The notes under the pieces were generated by a model, which ran no database searches, was not told the DNA's origin, and saw nothing but the letters and a program-made list of their open reading frames with translations. Made by a program: the position numbers and the translations under genes. This document shows, in pieces, positions 10,001 through 21,375 of a stretch of DNA of 64,000 nt. Source of the DNA: Labrenzia sp. DG1229 (lineage in GTDB: Bacteria; Pseudomonadota; Alphaproteobacteria; Rhizobiales; Stappiaceae); contig NZ_KI928925.1 of assembly GCF_000521215.1 (NCBI RefSeq), positions 47,406 through 111,405 of the forward strand, in the 5' to 3' direction. Every line of letters begins with the position of its first letter. Position 1 is the stretch's first letter.

Positions 10001-10365
10001 GCAGACACGGTTCAGTTTACGGTTCTGTATGAGCGGAATCAGCGTGGCTAAAGCTGCACAAAACCAATGGCTAGCCGAACCAATCGATGTTCTGTCTAGC
10101 CCTGTCCTGTTTCAGATCGACACGGCGCGTATCACGGTTCTATCGTGTCATCGACCAAGGCGAGCCAAGCGCGGTTGATAGGATCAGGGAACGGCCTTGG
10201 CTGACGTTTTCCGGATCTACGGGTTCGTCGCATATCTTGACCGGCCAACCAGTCTCTCCCGTGACATGCGCGTTTCCGTGAAACCGGAAAACGACATCTG
10301 AGAGTATTTTTCTTTCGTCTTGTTCATGACCGCGCAATGGCGTTCTTTAGACGAATCCGGTCTTC
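10001..10365. other. Gene-free region between convergent lpxB and chemoreceptor gene
   Basis: I see no supported gene here; the short open frames have no recognisable product. A weak dyad (TTTCCG / CGGAAA near 10265-10285) may contribute to termination for one of the convergent genes, but there is no clear T tract. Confidence 0.5.
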
Positions 10366-12792
10366 TCAGGCGTTTGCGACATTGTCCAGAAAGTGTCCGA
10401 CTTCCTGGTTCAGCACCTCTGTTTTTTGCGCCAGTTCCGAGGAAGCATTCAGCACCAGGCTCGCGGACTGACTTGTCTGAGAAACGGCCTGTGACAGGTC
10501 CGACATGTTGGTTTTCACGGAGCCGGTCCCTTCGGCGGCACGTTGAACATTCACTGAAATCTCATTTGTGGCCGCGCCCTGTTGTTCAACGGCTGCAGCA
10601 ATGGTTGATGTGTATTCGTTGACTTCTTCCATGGTGTCGGTGATTTCCTGGATCGCGGAGACGGCATCATTCGTTGCTCTTTGGATCTCCGAAATCTGTG
10701 AGCCGATTTCTTCTGTCGCCTTGGACGTTTGCGTCGCAAGTTCCTTCACCTCTGCAGCCACGACGGCAAATCCCTTGCCAGCTTCACCGGCACGAGCAGC
10801 TTCGATCGTTGCGTTCAGTGCAAGCAGGTTTGTTTGTTCTGCAATGGCCTGGATCAGACTGACGACTTCCCCGATTTTCGTTGCAGCACTGGAAAGACTC
10901 TGGACCTTTTCGTTGGTCACTTGAGTACCTTCCGTCGCGCGCCCGACGACATGTGTTGTCTGGCTGACCTGTCTGGCAATCTCGGCGATGGACGCAGCCA
11001 GTTCTTCCGCCGCGCTTGCAACTGTTTGAACGTTTTGCGTTGCTTCGTCGGTAATACCGAATGTGCTGTCTGCGAGACTGGAGTTTTGGCTGGCGATCGA
11101 ATTGAGATCCTGTGCGGTGCCATCAAGGGTACTCGCGGTTTCACCAACAGAGTTGAGGACGGTTGAAGCCTTTTCCCGAAATCCGGCGATAAGCTGCTCG
11201 ATCGCTGCCTGGCGTTGTTCGCGAATTTGCTGTTCGTGTTCCGTGTCTGACTGCAATTGAACACGCTCGACGGCGTTGTCCCGGAATACCTGCAAGGTGC
11301 GGCTCATGTCTCCGATTTCGTCTCCGCGGGTCGTGCCCTCGATATCAACCTCGGTATCACCGTCTGCAAGCAGGGACATTGTTTGCGTTGTACGTCTCAG
11401 CGGCCTTGTAACAGCGAAATTGAGCGCAAATGCGAGACCCGCTCCGGCCGCGATAGCTGCAAGGAGAGCAATGCCTATGACACCCAACGCACTTGTGCTG
11501 GATGCTTGCGCTGCTGCGCTTTGGCCAGCCGAGATGGCGGAAATCCGGGTCTGGACCATCTCGGACAGGTCTTTCATCGCGCTGATTTCCGAGGCGAGCG
11601 AAGACTGATTGGCCGCAAGACCTTCAAACGTCGAACCATAAGTGGCCAGAGCGGAAAGCACTTCGGGGACTTTCTCGACGATCGCCGGAAAATCCTTTGC
11701 ACTTTCTTCAAGACGCGTCGTCAGGTCGTTCAAACTCGAAAGGCCCGTCAATACTGCGTTTTGCGTGTCTTCACCAGGCGACACCATGAAATAGAAGATT
11801 GCAGCCTTTACCGCGTTCGCATCCGCTTCAAGCTGCATCACTGTGCCGGATACATTGTCTGCGGCATAGAAATTCTGATTGATTTCCTCTGCCTGCTTGT
11901 TGACACTATCGATCGCAACCGCCGAATCCGTCAGGATTTGCTTTACTTTGGCAACCAGTTCTTCAAAACCAAGTTTTGCGCTGTCAGTGAGGTCGAAGAT
12001 TGCGATGTAATCTTTCGTCGTCGACAACTTGTCTAGAATTGCGACAATATCTTCCGTCTTTGCAGCGAGATTTTTGAAATCTTCCCTATCGATGCCGTCG
12101 AAGCTGTTTCCCGCCATAGCCATTGCTGACGGCGACAATGCCCGCAACCGCGCCTTTACCTCGGCGATCTGCGTGGCATTGTTTGCAGCAGCGGCAAAAA
12201 GGTTTTGCAGGGTCAAAACTTCTTCCTGAAAACTCGCTGCCGCCTGACCAACCTTGTTGGCGCCAACCATCGTTTTGCGCGCATTTGTATCGTCAGAACT
12301 GATACCAATCCGGGCAATGATCGCCTTGCCGAGAATATCCCCGGCAGCTGCTTCAAATCCCGTCACGGCTTCTTCCAGCTGTGCTCTTTTTTCAGCCTGC
12401 GACCGGGTGAGGGCCACGACGTTCTCGAAAAATTTGTGGAAGTCCGTTACTGCAGTGGCAGCTTCCGCAACCTGAATTTTTGCAGTGTCATCGCTTTTCA
12501 AACGTTCTTCAAGAACTGCCAGTTCCCGTCCAAGCGCGCCGATATCAACAAGTGCGGCATCTGCAGCTTCAACATTACGAGACGCGAGGAAACTTTCGCG
12601 CTTACCGGCAAGGTTTTGCAGTTGCGCAATTGCGGATGTTGATTGTCTTGAAATTTCCATTCTCTCCGACAGGGTCATGACACTGTAGGCGCCGACGCCG
12701 CCGACGATCCCCGCAAGAGCAACCACGGCAGCAAAACTTCCGCCAACTTTCACGCCGAATTTGAGATCGGTTGCAAATTTCAGAAACTTCAT
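10366..12792 (-). CDS. Methyl-accepting chemotaxis protein with long periplasmic sensor
   Basis: The 808-residue product is a membrane chemoreceptor that signals to CheA/CheW. It has an N-terminal membrane helix (about residues 18-42), a long helical periplasmic region of about 300 residues (HBM/4-helix-like; no domain is certain), a second membrane helix ([21 protein letters not shown]), a HAMP domain ([17 protein letters not shown]) and the cytoplasmic signalling hairpin with [21 protein letters not shown] chose ATG at 12792 because GAGGGG lies just upstream; a TTG/ATG-type start 12 codons earlier is less likely. No CheR/CheB pentapeptide is obvious at the end (LDNVANA). The ligand is unknown. 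Confidence 0.92.
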   Translation of the reverse strand: MKFLKFATDLKFGVKVGGSFAAVVALAGIVGGVGAYSVMTLSERMEISRQSTSAIAQLQNLAGKRESFLASRNVEAADAALVDIGALGRELAVLEERLKSDDTAKIQVAEAATAVTDFHKFFENVVALTRSQAEKRAQLEEAVTGFEAAAGDILGKAIIARIGISSDDTNARKTMVGANKVGQAAASFQEEVLTLQNLFAAAANNATQIAEVKARLRALSPSAMAMAGNSFDGIDREDFKNLAAKTEDIVAILDKLSTTKDYIAIFDLTDSAKLGFEELVAKVKQILTDSAVAIDSVNKQAEEINQNFYAADNVSGTVMQLEADANAVKAAIFYFMVSPGEDTQNAVLTGLSSLNDLTTRLEESAKDFPAIVEKVPEVLSALATYGSTFEGLAANQSSLASEISAMKDLSEMVQTRISAISAGQSAAAQASSTSALGVIGIALLAAIAAGAGLAFALNFAVTRPLRRTTQTMSLLADGDTEVDIEGTTRGDEIGDMSRTLQVFRDNAVERVQLQSDTEHEQQIREQRQAAIEQLIAGFREKASTVLNSVGETASTLDGTAQDLNSIASQNSSLADSTFGITDEATQNVQTVASAAEELAASIAEIARQVSQTTHVVGRATEGTQVTNEKVQSLSSAATKIGEVVSLIQAIAEQTNLLALNATIEAARAGEAGKGFAVVAAEVKELATQTSKATEEIGSQISEIQRATNDAVSAIQEITDTMEEVNEYTSTIAAAVEQQGAATNEISVNVQRAAEGTGSVKTNMSDLSQAVSQTSQSASLVLNASSELAQKTEVLNQEVGHFLDNVANA

Positions 12793-12844
12793 GTCATCCC
12801 CTCGAAACCCCAGACGCTGAAACGTCAAATAGTCTATTCAGAGG

Positions 12845-12863
12845 ATAAGAAATAATTTCTTAT
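12845..12863. promoter_or_regulatory. Inverted repeat in the chemoreceptor promoter region
   Basis: ATAAGAAAT (12845-12853) and ATTTCTTAT (12855-12863) form a perfect 9-bp dyad with one base between the arms, about 53 bases upstream of the chemoreceptor start. It could be an operator or just part of an AT-rich promoter; no regulator can be assigned. Confidence 0.35.
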
Positions 12864-13132
12864 TATTTGGTATAAATCAAAAATATGTCCGAAGAGGTTC
12901 ATTTTATTACTTATCATGTCCTTTGGATTTTTTGTTATACATAAAACTATAAGTATAAAAAACCTTCTATTGATTTTTTTCGAATGGTGATTGTGATTTT
13001 TTTGGAGTTGTTTCTCATTCGAAAATGAATATTGAATAGCACTCTATGGTTGCTGTCATGAAATTTTCAGCTCTATTAACTTAAGGCGTTTGAAGGAATA
13101 ATATTCCTGTTCCAGCGTTTTTTCCTTTGCGT

Positions 13133-13166
13133 AAACAAAAATGCTCCCGAAGTTCGGGAGCATTTG
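13133..13166 (-). terminator. Rho-independent terminator of gltA
   Basis: ATGCTCCCGAA (13141-13151) and TTCGGGAGCAT (13153-13163) form an 11-bp near-perfect hairpin (9 bp plus a closed loop). Read on the minus strand it is followed by a T-rich run (TTTTTGTTT). It lies about 40 bases beyond the gltA stop. Confidence 0.85.
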
Positions 13167-13202
13167 GCGATTGGCAACATGAGGAAGATCAAGCGCCCCA
13201 AA

Positions 13203-14495
13203 TTAGCGGCGCTGGTCGATTGGAGTGTAGTCGCGTTTGGTTGCGCCGGTGTAAAGCTGCCGCGGACGACCGATTCGCTGGGACGGGTCCTCAACCATTT
13301 CTTTCCATTGTGCGATCCAGCCAACAGTGCGGGCCAGAGCAAACAGGACAGTGAACATGGTTGTCGGGAATCCGAGCGCTCGCAGTGTAATACCGGAATA
13401 GAAGTCGATATTCGGATACAGCTTCTTTTCGATGAAATATTCATCGTTGAGCGCGATCTTTTCCAGTTCAATGGCTACGTCAAGAAGCGGATCGTCCTTG
13501 ATGCCCAATTCTCCGAGAACTTCATGCGTTGTTTTCTGCATGATACGGGCACGCGGGTCATAGTTCTTGTAAACCCGGTGGCCGAAACCCATCAGACGGA
13601 AGGGATCGTCCTTGTCCTTCGCGCGTTCGACATATTCGGGAATGTTGTCTACGGATCCGATTTCGGAAAGCATGTTGAGAGCAGCCTCGTTGGCGCCCCC
13701 ATGTGCCGGACCCCAGAGGCAGGCGATACCTGCAGCGATACAGGCGAACGGATTGGCACCAGAAGACCCTGCAAGGCGAACCGTCGACGTCGATGCGTTC
13801 TGTTCATGGTCGGCATGCAGGATGAAGATGCGATCCATCGCGCGTGCCAGAACCGGATTGACCTTGTATTCCTCACACGGAACCGCAAAGCACATGTGCA
13901 GGAAGTTCGCGGCGTAGCCGAGGTCGTTGCGTGGATACACGAACGGTTGGCCAACATGGTATTTGTAGGCCATTGCCGCAATTGTCGGCATTTTCGCGAT
14001 CATGCGCAGCGACGCAACCATGCGCTGGTGCGGGTCGGCGATGTCGGTTGAGTCGTGATAAAAAGCAGACAAAGCGCCTACTGTTCCTACCATGATGGCC
14101 ATCGGGTGACCATCGCGACGGAAGCCGGAGAAAAAGCGGTTCATCTGTTCGTGAATCATCGTGTGATAGGTCACGCGACTGACAAAATCGTCCTTTTGAA
14201 CCTTCGTCGGCAATTCTCCGTAAAGCAGCAGATAGCAGGACTCCAGAAAATCCCCGTGGTCTGCCAGTTGTTCAATCGGATAACCGCGGTAGAGAAGCGT
14301 GCCCTCGTCACCATCGATATAGGTGATCTTGGACTCACAGGATGCAGTTGAAGTAAATCCCGGGTCATACGTGAACATGTCGGTGTCCTTGTACAAGGAC
14401 GATATGTTCACGACTGACGGTCCGATGGACCCGTCAAGAACGTCGAAGTCGTGGGCGGAACCACGGACGTTGAGCTTGGCGTTGTTGTCGGCCAT
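13203..14495 (-). CDS. gltA: Citrate synthase
   Basis: The enzyme condenses acetyl-CoA and oxaloacetate to citrate in the TCA cycle. The 430-residue length fits the hexameric type II enzymes of Gram-negative bacteria. Active-site motifs are present: the histidine in [12 protein letters not shown], and [14 protein letters not shown] with the second histidine and binding arginine. The C-terminal [14 protein letters not shown] is characteristic. AAGGGG stands eight bases upstream of the ATG. The gene is probably a single transcription unit ended by the strong hairpin downstream. Confidence 0.97.
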   Translation of the reverse strand: MADNNAKLNVRGSAHDFDVLDGSIGPSVVNISSLYKDTDMFTYDPGFTSTASCESKITYIDGDEGTLLYRGYPIEQLADHGDFLESCYLLLYGELPTKVQKDDFVSRVTYHTMIHEQMNRFFSGFRRDGHPMAIMVGTVGALSAFYHDSTDIADPHQRMVASLRMIAKMPTIAAMAYKYHVGQPFVYPRNDLGYAANFLHMCFAVPCEEYKVNPVLARAMDRIFILHADHEQNASTSTVRLAGSSGANPFACIAAGIACLWGPAHGGANEAALNMLSEIGSVDNIPEYVERAKDKDDPFRLMGFGHRVYKNYDPRARIMQKTTHEVLGELGIKDDPLLDVAIELEKIALNDEYFIEKKLYPNIDFYSGITLRALGFPTTMFTVLFALARTVGWIAQWKEMVEDPSQRIGRPRQLYTGATKRDYTPIDQRR

Positions 14496-14728
14496 ACAGA
14501 AACCCCTTTGCGTTATCCTGGTGTCCCGTCAGATTCGGACCTCGCAATTTCCACCAGCGAGTTCGTTGCCGGACGGCACTTGAGAAATTTTCGGGTCTTG
14601 CGTAGCCCATTTACTGCAGTGCCGCAAGCTGACCCTTATAACGCTTTGGTCAAAGGCTGACTTCCAGGGCTGGCCTGCCGGGCCCGACTTCAATCCAACA
14701 GGGAATGTCACAACCCGGCAGAAAAGTC

Positions 14729-16153
14729 TCAAGCTGACTGGTCTTCTATGCGTTTGAGAGATTCTTCTCTGCCGAGTGCTATGAGAACGTCATAAATTCC
14801 TGGCGAAGTTCCCCGTCCGGTCAGCGCGGCGCGCAGTGGCTGTGCAACTTTTCCAAGCTTCAGTTCTCTTTCCTCAGCATAGGACTTTACCGCTGCCTCC
14901 AAAGTCTCCGAGCCCCAGTTCGGCGCCGAGGAAAGAACGGTGTGCAGTTCCTTGAGAATTGTTCCGGCTTCCTCGTTGAGGATCTTTTGTGCTTTCTCGT
15001 CCGTGTCCAATGGTCGCTGCCGCCAAAGGTAAGACGCGCTTTCCGTCAGTTCGACGAGTGTCTTTGCCCGCTCCTTGAGGCCGGGTAGCGCCGTCAGAGC
15101 CGTTTGCTCATTGTCACCTTGCGATAGCCAGGAGCGCGCAGCCTCGCCATCATCGGCGTGTTGAAGATAAATCTTCCAGTGCCCGAGCAATTCTGCGTCC
15201 CCGGTGGCGCGCATGTAATGGCCGTTGAGATTTTCAAGCTTCTTGAAATCGAAGCGGGCCGCGGATTGCCCGACTGCATCCATACCGAACCAGGTGATCA
15301 TGTCTTCAAGGGAAATGATCTCATCATCGCCATGGCTCCAGCCAAGGCGGGCCAGATAGTTCCGCATGGCTTGAGGAAGGTACCCCAGCGCTCGGTAAGC
15401 TTCTGCGCCGGTTGCGCCATGCCGCTTTGATAGTTTTGCGCCGTCCGGTCCGTGTATCAGTGGAATATGCGCCATTTCAGGAACGTTCCAGCCGAGCGCA
15501 TTGAAAATAAGAGTCTGTCTTGCCGCGTTGGTCAGGTGGTCGACACCGCGAATGATGTGGGTGACACCCATGTCATGGTCGTCGACGACGACTGCCAGCA
15601 TATAGGTTGGAGTTCCATCCGAACGCAGGAGAATCAAATCGTCGAGATCCTTGTTCGGAATGACAACGCGGCCCTGAACCATGTCGTTGAGGACCGTTTC
15701 GCCCTCCCGCGGCGCCTTGAGCCGGACGACGGGATCGACACCGTCAGGTGCCTGGGAAGGGTCGCGATCTCTCCAGGTGCCGTCATAGCGCGGCGGTCGT
15801 CCTTCAGCGCGCGCTTTCTCACGCATCGCCTCAATCTCTTCCGGAGTGCTGTAACACTTGTAGGCGGTACCGGAGGACAGCATTTGCTCGACGGCTTCCT
15901 GATGTCTGCCGACACGGGAGAACTGGGAAATTGGGTCTCCATCCCAATCAAGCCCAAGCCAGGATAGCCCGTCAATCAGTGCATCAACTGCCTCCGGAGT
16001 GGAGCGCGCGCGATCAGTGTCTTCAATGCGCAGCAGCATTTTCCCGTTATTGTGTTTCGCAAACAGCCAGTTGAACAATGCTGTGCGGGCTCCGCCGATG
16101 TGCAGGAAACCTGTCGGGGAAGGGGCGAAGCGCGTGACGATCTCTTGTGTCAT
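14729..16153 (-). CDS. gltX: Glutamyl-tRNA synthetase (class I)
   Basis: This class I aminoacyl-tRNA synthetase charges tRNA-Glu, and in many alphaproteobacteria tRNA-Gln as well. The 474-residue product from ATG 16153 begins [15 protein letters not shown] with HIGG at residues 18-21; the second ATP motif is seen as KLSKRHG. A longer frame back to 16225 adds an unlikely leader; the start given matches the family N-terminus, although its ribosome binding site is weak. It diverges from comEC. Some alphaproteobacteria carry a second GluRS paralogue; this window cannot show whether one exists. Confidence 0.95.
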   Translation of the reverse strand: MTQEIVTRFAPSPTGFLHIGGARTALFNWLFAKHNNGKMLLRIEDTDRARSTPEAVDALIDGLSWLGLDWDGDPISQFSRVGRHQEAVEQMLSSGTAYKCYSTPEEIEAMREKARAEGRPPRYDGTWRDRDPSQAPDGVDPVVRLKAPREGETVLNDMVQGRVVIPNKDLDDLILLRSDGTPTYMLAVVVDDHDMGVTHIIRGVDHLTNAARQTLIFNALGWNVPEMAHIPLIHGPDGAKLSKRHGATGAEAYRALGYLPQAMRNYLARLGWSHGDDEIISLEDMITWFGMDAVGQSAARFDFKKLENLNGHYMRATGDAELLGHWKIYLQHADDGEAARSWLSQGDNEQTALTALPGLKERAKTLVELTESASYLWRQRPLDTDEKAQKILNEEAGTILKELHTVLSSAPNWGSETLEAAVKSYAEERELKLGKVAQPLRAALTGRGTSPGIYDVLIALGREESLKRIEDQSA

Positions 16154-16262
16154 GGTGATTTTTTTGGAAGTCTCATTATGAATGGGAGCGCCTGCTGCGC
16201 CAATTGTGTGGCGCGGTCTTAACACAGGCGCGGCCGGGGCTAAATAGTGTCTCGTTCGTTTC

Positions 16263-18671
16263 TTGTGTCAGTACGGGAAGAGCTGCGACTTGAGGATCGG
16301 AAACGATCGACCGCAAAAGAATGAAAATCGCCTGCCTGCGGTTACCTTTGACGATTCCCATTCTGAAATAGAAACTGACCGCGGCAGCGGAAGTGATCGG
16401 CGAAGGACGCCCCGGAAGTCTGTGTGGCGTTTCTTTTCGAATTTCAACAAACAGCAGTCGGATTTGTTTACTGTCAGTCACTGGGAAAATCAGGCGTTGC
16501 TCTGGATCTGCTTTTCGTTTGCTGCCGGGATTGCAGCTTACGTTTTGCTGCCGGTGGAACCTTTCTGGCCTTTTCTTGTGCTTACGCTTCTGGTGGGCGT
16601 GCTGTTTTCGGTCTGGCGTGGATACCGCGACAGACTAAATCCGCTGATCCTTCTGGGCGTTGCCTTCTGGGCCGGGCTTACCTGCGCTACTCTTCGCACT
16701 GCCTATGTCAGCGCTCCGCGTCTTGGCGAAGAAATGAACGTTTCCCTGACCGGCCGTGTCCTTGAACGACTGGAGCGAGCCAACGGCGTCCGATTGGTTC
16801 TCGCCGTTGAAACGATCAATGATCGCCCGATTGAGGATGTTGTCTTTCCGGCGAATGTGCGCGTCAGTGTTCCTGCTGCAACGCTGGCAAATGCTGGAAA
16901 CAGGGTGCGATTACGCGCACGTCTTTTCCCGCCGTCAGGTCCAGTCCTGCCTGGCGGGTATGATTTTTCCTTTCGTGCGTTCTTTTTGCAAATTGGCGCT
17001 ACCGGGTTCAGTTTTGGAGCGCCGCAGTTGCTTCCAGATGGCGAAATGCCGGTCTGGCAGAAGGTCGATGTTCTGATTCAGGTCTTACGTCAACGGATTG
17101 CTGACAGGATAACGACACATCTGCCTGCAGACCAGGAGACTGCTCTCGTAGTTGCCCTGCTTGTGGGAGATCGCAGCGGGATTGACGAGACCCAGGAGGA
17201 AAACCTGCGAGCGGCGGGCTTGGCCCATATCCTGGCGATATCCGGACTTCACATGGCGCTGTTTGCCGGTGGTGCATATGCCGCTGTTCTATTTCTTCTT
17301 GCTCTTCTGCCGCCGTTGACCCTGCGTTGGCCAATTCACAAGTTCGCAGCCGTTGCAGCTCTTCTGGCGGCTATATTCTATCTGGCCGTATCTGGTGCCT
17401 CTGTCGCGACACAGCGCTCGTTCCTGATGATCACGCTTGTGTTTCTGGGTATCCTCGTTGGACGCAGGGGGTTAACTCTGCGTAGCGTCGCGCTTGCCGG
17501 TTTGCTGTTGTTGCTGCTTGCCCCGGAGAGACTGTTTTCCCCTGGTTTCCAGATGTCTTTTGCTGCAGTTATTTGTCTCGTAGCTGTTTACGAAACGTGG
17601 CGCGATCGCCGCGAGCCTTTTGCCGGGAAAAACCGGCGTCAGCAAAACCTGCCAGGCCGTGTCGGGTCTGCCATTTCAAACTGGATGGCCGGTCTCATCA
17701 TCACCGCGCTTGTTGCCGGGCTGGCAACAGGCATCATCGCCGCATATCATTTTGGCCGGGTGGCGCCTCTCGGCATGCTGGGCAATCTTCTCGGCATGCC
17801 GGTGTTCACCTTGCTGGTGATGCCGATGGGTGTTCTCGCAATGATAATGATGCCTTTCGGCCTGGCGTCCCTTCCTCTCGCGGCCATGTCTCTGGGGATC
17901 ACTCTCCTGCTCAAGATCGCGGCCTTCGTTGCCGAACTTGACGGAGGCGCCGGCGCAATCGGACGCTTGACTGCATTCGAGGCGTTTGCCTTTTCGATCG
18001 CACTCTTTGCCTGTCTGCTACTGCGGGGATGGTGGCGATCAAGCGCATTGGTGCCATTCACAGTCGGGTTGATTCTGGTTCTGTTTTCGCAGCCCCCTGA
18101 TGTTCAAATTGCTGCCACCGGAACAAGAATGTCGGCGAGGGACATCAACGGAGATCTGAATTGGCTCGGCAGAAGACGAACGTTCCTGGTTGATGTCTGG
18201 TATCAGACCGAAGGTGTTCCGGCGCACGAAATCATGTCGTACAAGATGAAGTCGCCTCAAAAGACATGCGATCTGGATGGGTGTGTCATCAAGGCATATA
18301 CAGCTCAAGGCGGAGACGAGGAGATGGAACGGCCTCCCGCACCGCTTCTGATAGCAATGCCCAAATCGCAGAAAGCACTTGCGCTGGATTGCAGGTATGC
18401 CGATCTGATCGTAAGCGATCTAATCGTGCCGGCGACATGCAGGGCAAAACTGGTGATCGACGGTGGCACAAGGCAGGGCAGGGGTGCAGTCTCGCTCTGG
18501 TTGAGCGCGGAGGTTCTCCCCGAGATCGACACTCCCCCAGATACTCCAGCCACTTATGATGACACCGAGATTGCCAACGCAATCCATGTCGCCAAGATCC
18601 GATATGCGATCGCTGCTGCGCCACGACCATGGCACGAGCCAGGGGGCGTGACGCGCGCCGAGTTGCGATGA
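16263..18671 (+). CDS. comEC: ComEC/Rec2-family DNA uptake channel protein
   Basis: ComEC forms the inner-membrane channel for single-stranded DNA in natural transformation. The frame encodes 802 residues from a TTG at 16263; a GTG at 16422 would give about 749 residues, and the true start is uncertain. Domains in order are N-terminal membrane helices with a DUF4131-like region, the competence domain ([19 protein letters not shown] then [19 protein letters not shown]), many membrane helices, and a C-terminal region resembling a degraded metallo-beta-lactamase-like domain without obvious metal ligands. The gene is usually retained in this group whether or not competence has been shown. It converges on lexA. 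Confidence 0.88.
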   Translation: MCQYGKSCDLRIGNDRPQKNENRLPAVTFDDSHSEIETDRGSGSDRRRTPRKSVWRFFSNFNKQQSDLFTVSHWENQALLWICFSFAAGIAAYVLLPVEPFWPFLVLTLLVGVLFSVWRGYRDRLNPLILLGVAFWAGLTCATLRTAYVSAPRLGEEMNVSLTGRVLERLERANGVRLVLAVETINDRPIEDVVFPANVRVSVPAATLANAGNRVRLRARLFPPSGPVLPGGYDFSFRAFFLQIGATGFSFGAPQLLPDGEMPVWQKVDVLIQVLRQRIADRITTHLPADQETALVVALLVGDRSGIDETQEENLRAAGLAHILAISGLHMALFAGGAYAAVLFLLALLPPLTLRWPIHKFAAVAALLAAIFYLAVSGASVATQRSFLMITLVFLGILVGRRGLTLRSVALAGLLLLLLAPERLFSPGFQMSFAAVICLVAVYETWRDRREPFAGKNRRQQNLPGRVGSAISNWMAGLIITALVAGLATGIIAAYHFGRVAPLGMLGNLLGMPVFTLLVMPMGVLAMIMMPFGLASLPLAAMSLGITLLLKIAAFVAELDGGAGAIGRLTAFEAFAFSIALFACLLLRGWWRSSALVPFTVGLILVLFSQPPDVQIAATGTRMSARDINGDLNWLGRRRTFLVDVWYQTEGVPAHEIMSYKMKSPQKTCDLDGCVIKAYTAQGGDEEMERPPAPLLIAMPKSQKALALDCRYADLIVSDLIVPATCRAKLVIDGGTRQGRGAVSLWLSAEVLPEIDTPPDTPATYDDTEIANAIHVAKIRYAIAAAPRPWHEPGGVTRAELR

Positions 18672-18763
18672 CGACGTGTAACCCTGCACGCCACCGCAAT
18701 GAGATCCAGTTTCAGAAAGCCGTTTCCGGCGTCAGCGAGAACCGCTGTGACCGGGCAGGGGCG

Positions 18764-19474
18764 TCAATACTGGCGAAACAGCGCAACCAGGCGACCTTGC
18801 ACGCGAACTCTACCGGGTCCGAAAATACGGGTTTCGTATGCGGGATTGGCTGCTTCAAGGGCGATCGAGGCACCTTTCTTGCGCAACCGCTTCAAAGTGG
18901 CTTCTTCTTCATCGACCAGCGCCACAACAATGTCACCACTGTCGGCACTGTCCGTTCGCCTGATGAGCACGGTATCGCCGTCCAGAATACCCGCCTCGAT
19001 CATGGAATCACCGCGCACTTCCAATGCGTAGTGTTCCCCTTTTCCGAGGAGTTCCTGAGGGACAGTAATCGTATGGCTGTGTGTCTGAATGGCCTCGATC
19101 GGAACACCGGCCGCTATTCGACCCATAACGGGAATTTCGGTCGCGGCAACTTCAGGGGCAGGCGCGGTGCGCGTCGGCTCGGATTTCCCCAGTGACCCCT
19201 CAATAACCTCCGGTGAAAAACTCCCGCGGGGTCTAGGTGTTCCAAGACCCGGAGCAATCGAGTCCGGCAGCCGAACAACTTCCATCGCCCGCGCCCGGTT
19301 CGGTAACCGTCTGATAAAGCCACGCTCTTCGAGTGCAGTGATCAGCCGATGAATTCCGGATTTTGATCGAAGATCCAGAGCGTCCTTCATCTCATCGAAA
19401 GAGGGTGGAACACCGGTTTCCTTCAGTCTTTCATGAATGAACATGAGCAGTTCATACTGCTTGCGCGTGAGCAT
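18764..19474 (-). CDS. lexA: SOS repressor LexA
   Basis: LexA represses the DNA-damage regulon and self-cleaves with RecA. The 236-residue product has the N-terminal winged helix ([30 protein letters not shown]), the Ala-Gly cleavage site in [11 protein letters not shown], the catalytic serine in GDSMIEAG and the lysine in the [10 protein letters not shown] region. Start 19474 is chosen because the family begins MLTxKQ; the longer frame to 19612 would read through the two SOS boxes. Autoregulation is strongly suggested by those boxes. Confidence 0.97.
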   Translation of the reverse strand: MLTRKQYELLMFIHERLKETGVPPSFDEMKDALDLRSKSGIHRLITALEERGFIRRLPNRARAMEVVRLPDSIAPGLGTPRPRGSFSPEVIEGSLGKSEPTRTAPAPEVAATEIPVMGRIAAGVPIEAIQTHSHTITVPQELLGKGEHYALEVRGDSMIEAGILDGDTVLIRRTDSADSGDIVVALVDEEEATLKRLRKKGASIALEAANPAYETRIFGPGRVRVQGRLVALFRQY

Positions 19475-19529
19475 GTCGGCTTCCCCTGACCACAAGAACG
19501 GGCTGGTACAAATCAAGAACAATCTACCT

Positions 19530-19544
19530 GTTCCCATTGTGTTC
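19530..19544 (-). promoter_or_regulatory. SOS (LexA) box 1 upstream of lexA
   Basis: GTTC-CCATTGT-GTTC is an exact match to the alphaproteobacterial LexA operator GTTC-N7-GTTC. It begins 56 bases upstream of the lexA start codon, as expected for autorepression. Confidence 0.85.
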
Positions 19545-19557
19545 TGCAAGGGTAAAT

Positions 19558-19572
19558 GTTCTCTTACTGTTC
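19558..19572 (-). promoter_or_regulatory. SOS (LexA) box 2 upstream of lexA
   Basis: GTTC-TCTTACT-GTTC is a second exact match to GTTC-N7-GTTC, in the same orientation and 28 bases from the first (start to start). Two operators suggest tighter or graded lexA autoregulation. Confidence 0.82.
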
Positions 19573-19987
19573 TATTCCGGTCCGACCGCTGCCGACTTGA
19601 ATTCTCCGGCAACGTTTTGCGGCATCGGGTCTTTTGGCACTGGCCCCCAACTTTGGTCTCAATTGGAATCAGGTGTTATTTGAATGTGTTGCAGACTGTT
19701 TTGGTATGCGCGGATAGGTCGCTTCGCATTGCCGGGTTTCGGGTGTCGCAACAAATGGAAGACCGAGTTTTTTGGTGGCAAATGTTGTCGTCAAGCGACC
19801 AAGTTGAACGTTGCGTCAGTCAACTTAACCGAATTCGATTAATTCGATTCAAGTTATTTGTCTTCGAGGATGCTTGATCCGCAGGCAATTCCCGAAAGGC
19901 GATTCCCAGCAGATGATTTCCAGGCGCGCCGGTGTTTGCATCGTGGTTATTTGCGACAGTGCAATTGAAGTGTCTCCAGGACGAGCT

Positions 19988-20005
19988 GTTGCAATCGGTT
20001 GCAAC
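19988..20005. promoter_or_regulatory. Lux-box-like dyad GTTGCAA-N4-TTGCAAC
   Basis: A perfect 7-bp inverted repeat with a 4-base spacer (18 bp in total) lies about 270 bases upstream of the LuxR-type gene. Its size and symmetry are like those of LuxR-family operators, but no binding can be inferred from sequence alone. Confidence 0.4.
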
Positions 20006-20098
20006 TCAGCAGGTGTTGAAGCGCCCGTTTTCGCGGAATTTTCGGGGATGTGGACTGGAGGTTCTTTGACGTTTGATGCAGCTGCACTAATTATCGGT

Positions 20099-20113
20099 TG
20101 CAATTGAATTGCA
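20099..20113. promoter_or_regulatory. Second TTGCAA-containing dyad TGCAATT-G-AATTGCA
   Basis: A perfect 7-bp inverted repeat with a single central base lies about 160 bases upstream of the LuxR-type start. It shares the TTGCAAT core with the dyad at 19988. Confidence 0.35.
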
Positions 20114-20272
20114 CCGCGACGATCCGATAGCAGGAATTCGAACTTAATCTGGTATTTGAACTGCCTCATTAACGGGCGAAGCCGAAATTCGAGGAACAGA
20201 TCGATTGCTGACGTCGACTTCTCGATTAAGTACTTGGGAATATCGGCAGCTTCGACAGGGTGGGGTATGTAA

Positions 20273-21028
20273 TTGACCGAAGCAACTCATTCGCAAATCG
20301 AATCTGTTGTCGATTTCTATTTGTCGATAAATGAATTGCAAACCCCTTCCGAGCTTTACAGGAAATTGAAACTGATCGCTCAGGAATTTCAGTTTGATCA
20401 TTACGTTGCACTGAACGTTCCTCAGGTTACCGAGAAATTTATTCGCCCCAGCTTCATTGCATCCAATTGGCCACGAAGCCTGGTTGCCCGATATGATCGT
20501 TTGGGTCTGCTGGAAAACAGTCCAATCATCGACGGATTGCGAAAGAAACATACTCCGGTCGTGGTGGACCTTGAGGAAGGTGGCGTTCAGCGGCCAATGG
20601 AGGAGCAAAGGGCCACCATCAGCCTATTCCTGGAGCATAAAATGCCGCGCCATTTTTACGTTCCTTGTCACGACAAGACCGGGAGGCGAGGAGCGATAGG
20701 GTTTTCCGGGACACGTTCATTACCTTCCCCCAGCGAAGGTGCGCTGTTGCACATGATGGGCCTCTACGCGTTTTCCCGCTTGTATGCGCTGATCAGCGAA
20801 CTTGGAGACAAAACTGTCCTCAGTGCCAGGGAAATGGAGTGCCTGGTGTGGTCTGCGAGGGGTAAAACCTCCGCCGAATGTGCAGTTATCCTGGGTGTTG
20901 CTGAATCAACGGTCGCAGGCTACCTCGCATCGCTCAACAGAAAGCTGCACGCTCAAAACAAAGCTCAGATGATTGCGATTGCGTACGAGTTGGGGCTGAT
21001 TTCTCATGCAAACATCAATCTGCGATAG
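20273..21028 (+). CDS. LuxR-family transcriptional regulator (solo, no adjacent luxI)
   Basis: The 251-residue product has an N-terminal autoinducer-binding-like domain (about residues 10-165; FDHYVALNVPQ and FYVPCHDKTGRRGAIGFSG are typical segments) and a C-terminal LuxR helix-turn-helix (LSAREMECLVWSARGKTSAECA then LGVAESTVAGYLASLNRKL). The start is TTG at 20273 behind a GGTGGGG stretch; an ATG 8 bases upstream is out of frame and stops at once. No LuxI-type synthase occurs in the window, so it may answer a foreign or non-acyl-homoserine-lactone signal. It converges on a chemoreceptor gene; its targets are unknown. Confidence 0.87.
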   Translation: MTEATHSQIESVVDFYLSINELQTPSELYRKLKLIAQEFQFDHYVALNVPQVTEKFIRPSFIASNWPRSLVARYDRLGLLENSPIIDGLRKKHTPVVVDLEEGGVQRPMEEQRATISLFLEHKMPRHFYVPCHDKTGRRGAIGFSGTRSLPSPSEGALLHMMGLYAFSRLYALISELGDKTVLSAREMECLVWSARGKTSAECAVILGVAESTVAGYLASLNRKLHAQNKAQMIAIAYELGLISHANINLR

Positions 21029-21157
21029 TTTGCATCCGTGCGCGCAAGATTTCCGTGAACCCTCTCGAATTTGGCAACCCGATTTGCAGAACCAGTATAT
21101 GCTTCGTCAAAACGGAGATTTTCAAACATACGACGAATGTATTATCACCTAAGTTCT

Positions 21158-21205
21158 CCAGAAATAAATCGTAAAAATTTTCGACTAAGCAAATTTTATT
21201 TCTGG
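21158..21205. repeat. 11-bp inverted repeat between convergent genes
   Basis: CCAGAAATAAA (21158-21168) and TTTATTTCTGG (21195-21205) are perfectly complementary, with a 26-base AT-rich loop. It lies in the roughly 350-base gene-free stretch (21029-21375) between the luxR-type gene and the convergent chemoreceptor gene, and may act as a bidirectional termination or processing element. Nothing else is seen in that stretch, which is notably AT-rich. Confidence 0.5.
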
Positions 21206-21375
21206 TTCTATTTGATATTTCTTAGAAAAAATAGATAATACTTTTCGATAGTGTATTTCTTTTCTGTGTTCATTTGCGGACACATAGCTTCGTGAACAGT
21301 TGGCTGCTTTATGTGGAGTGATGTGTCAGATGCTATCAATCTGGATCAGTGCGATACGTTCCCGGCGGTCGGGCG

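Larger units (their letters stand above)
12793..13202. other. AT-rich intergenic region upstream of the chemoreceptor
   Basis: Apart from the gltA terminator near its right end, this stretch has no supported gene. It is strikingly AT-rich between about 12840 and 13075 compared with the coding regions, and should hold the chemoreceptor promoter. It also contains the separately listed 9-bp inverted repeat. Confidence 0.5.
19573..20272. other. Gene-free region between lexA and luxR-type gene
   Basis: About 700 bases have no supported coding sequence; the short frames on both strands show no recognisable product. The part nearest the luxR-type gene carries repeated TTGCAA-containing dyads, listed separately, and is the likely regulatory region of that gene. 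Confidence 0.5.

Noticed and set aside
19849..20169. 106-codon minus-strand frame upstream of the LuxR-type gene
   Set aside because: It overlaps the repeated dyads, has no start context and no family resemblance; judged non-coding.
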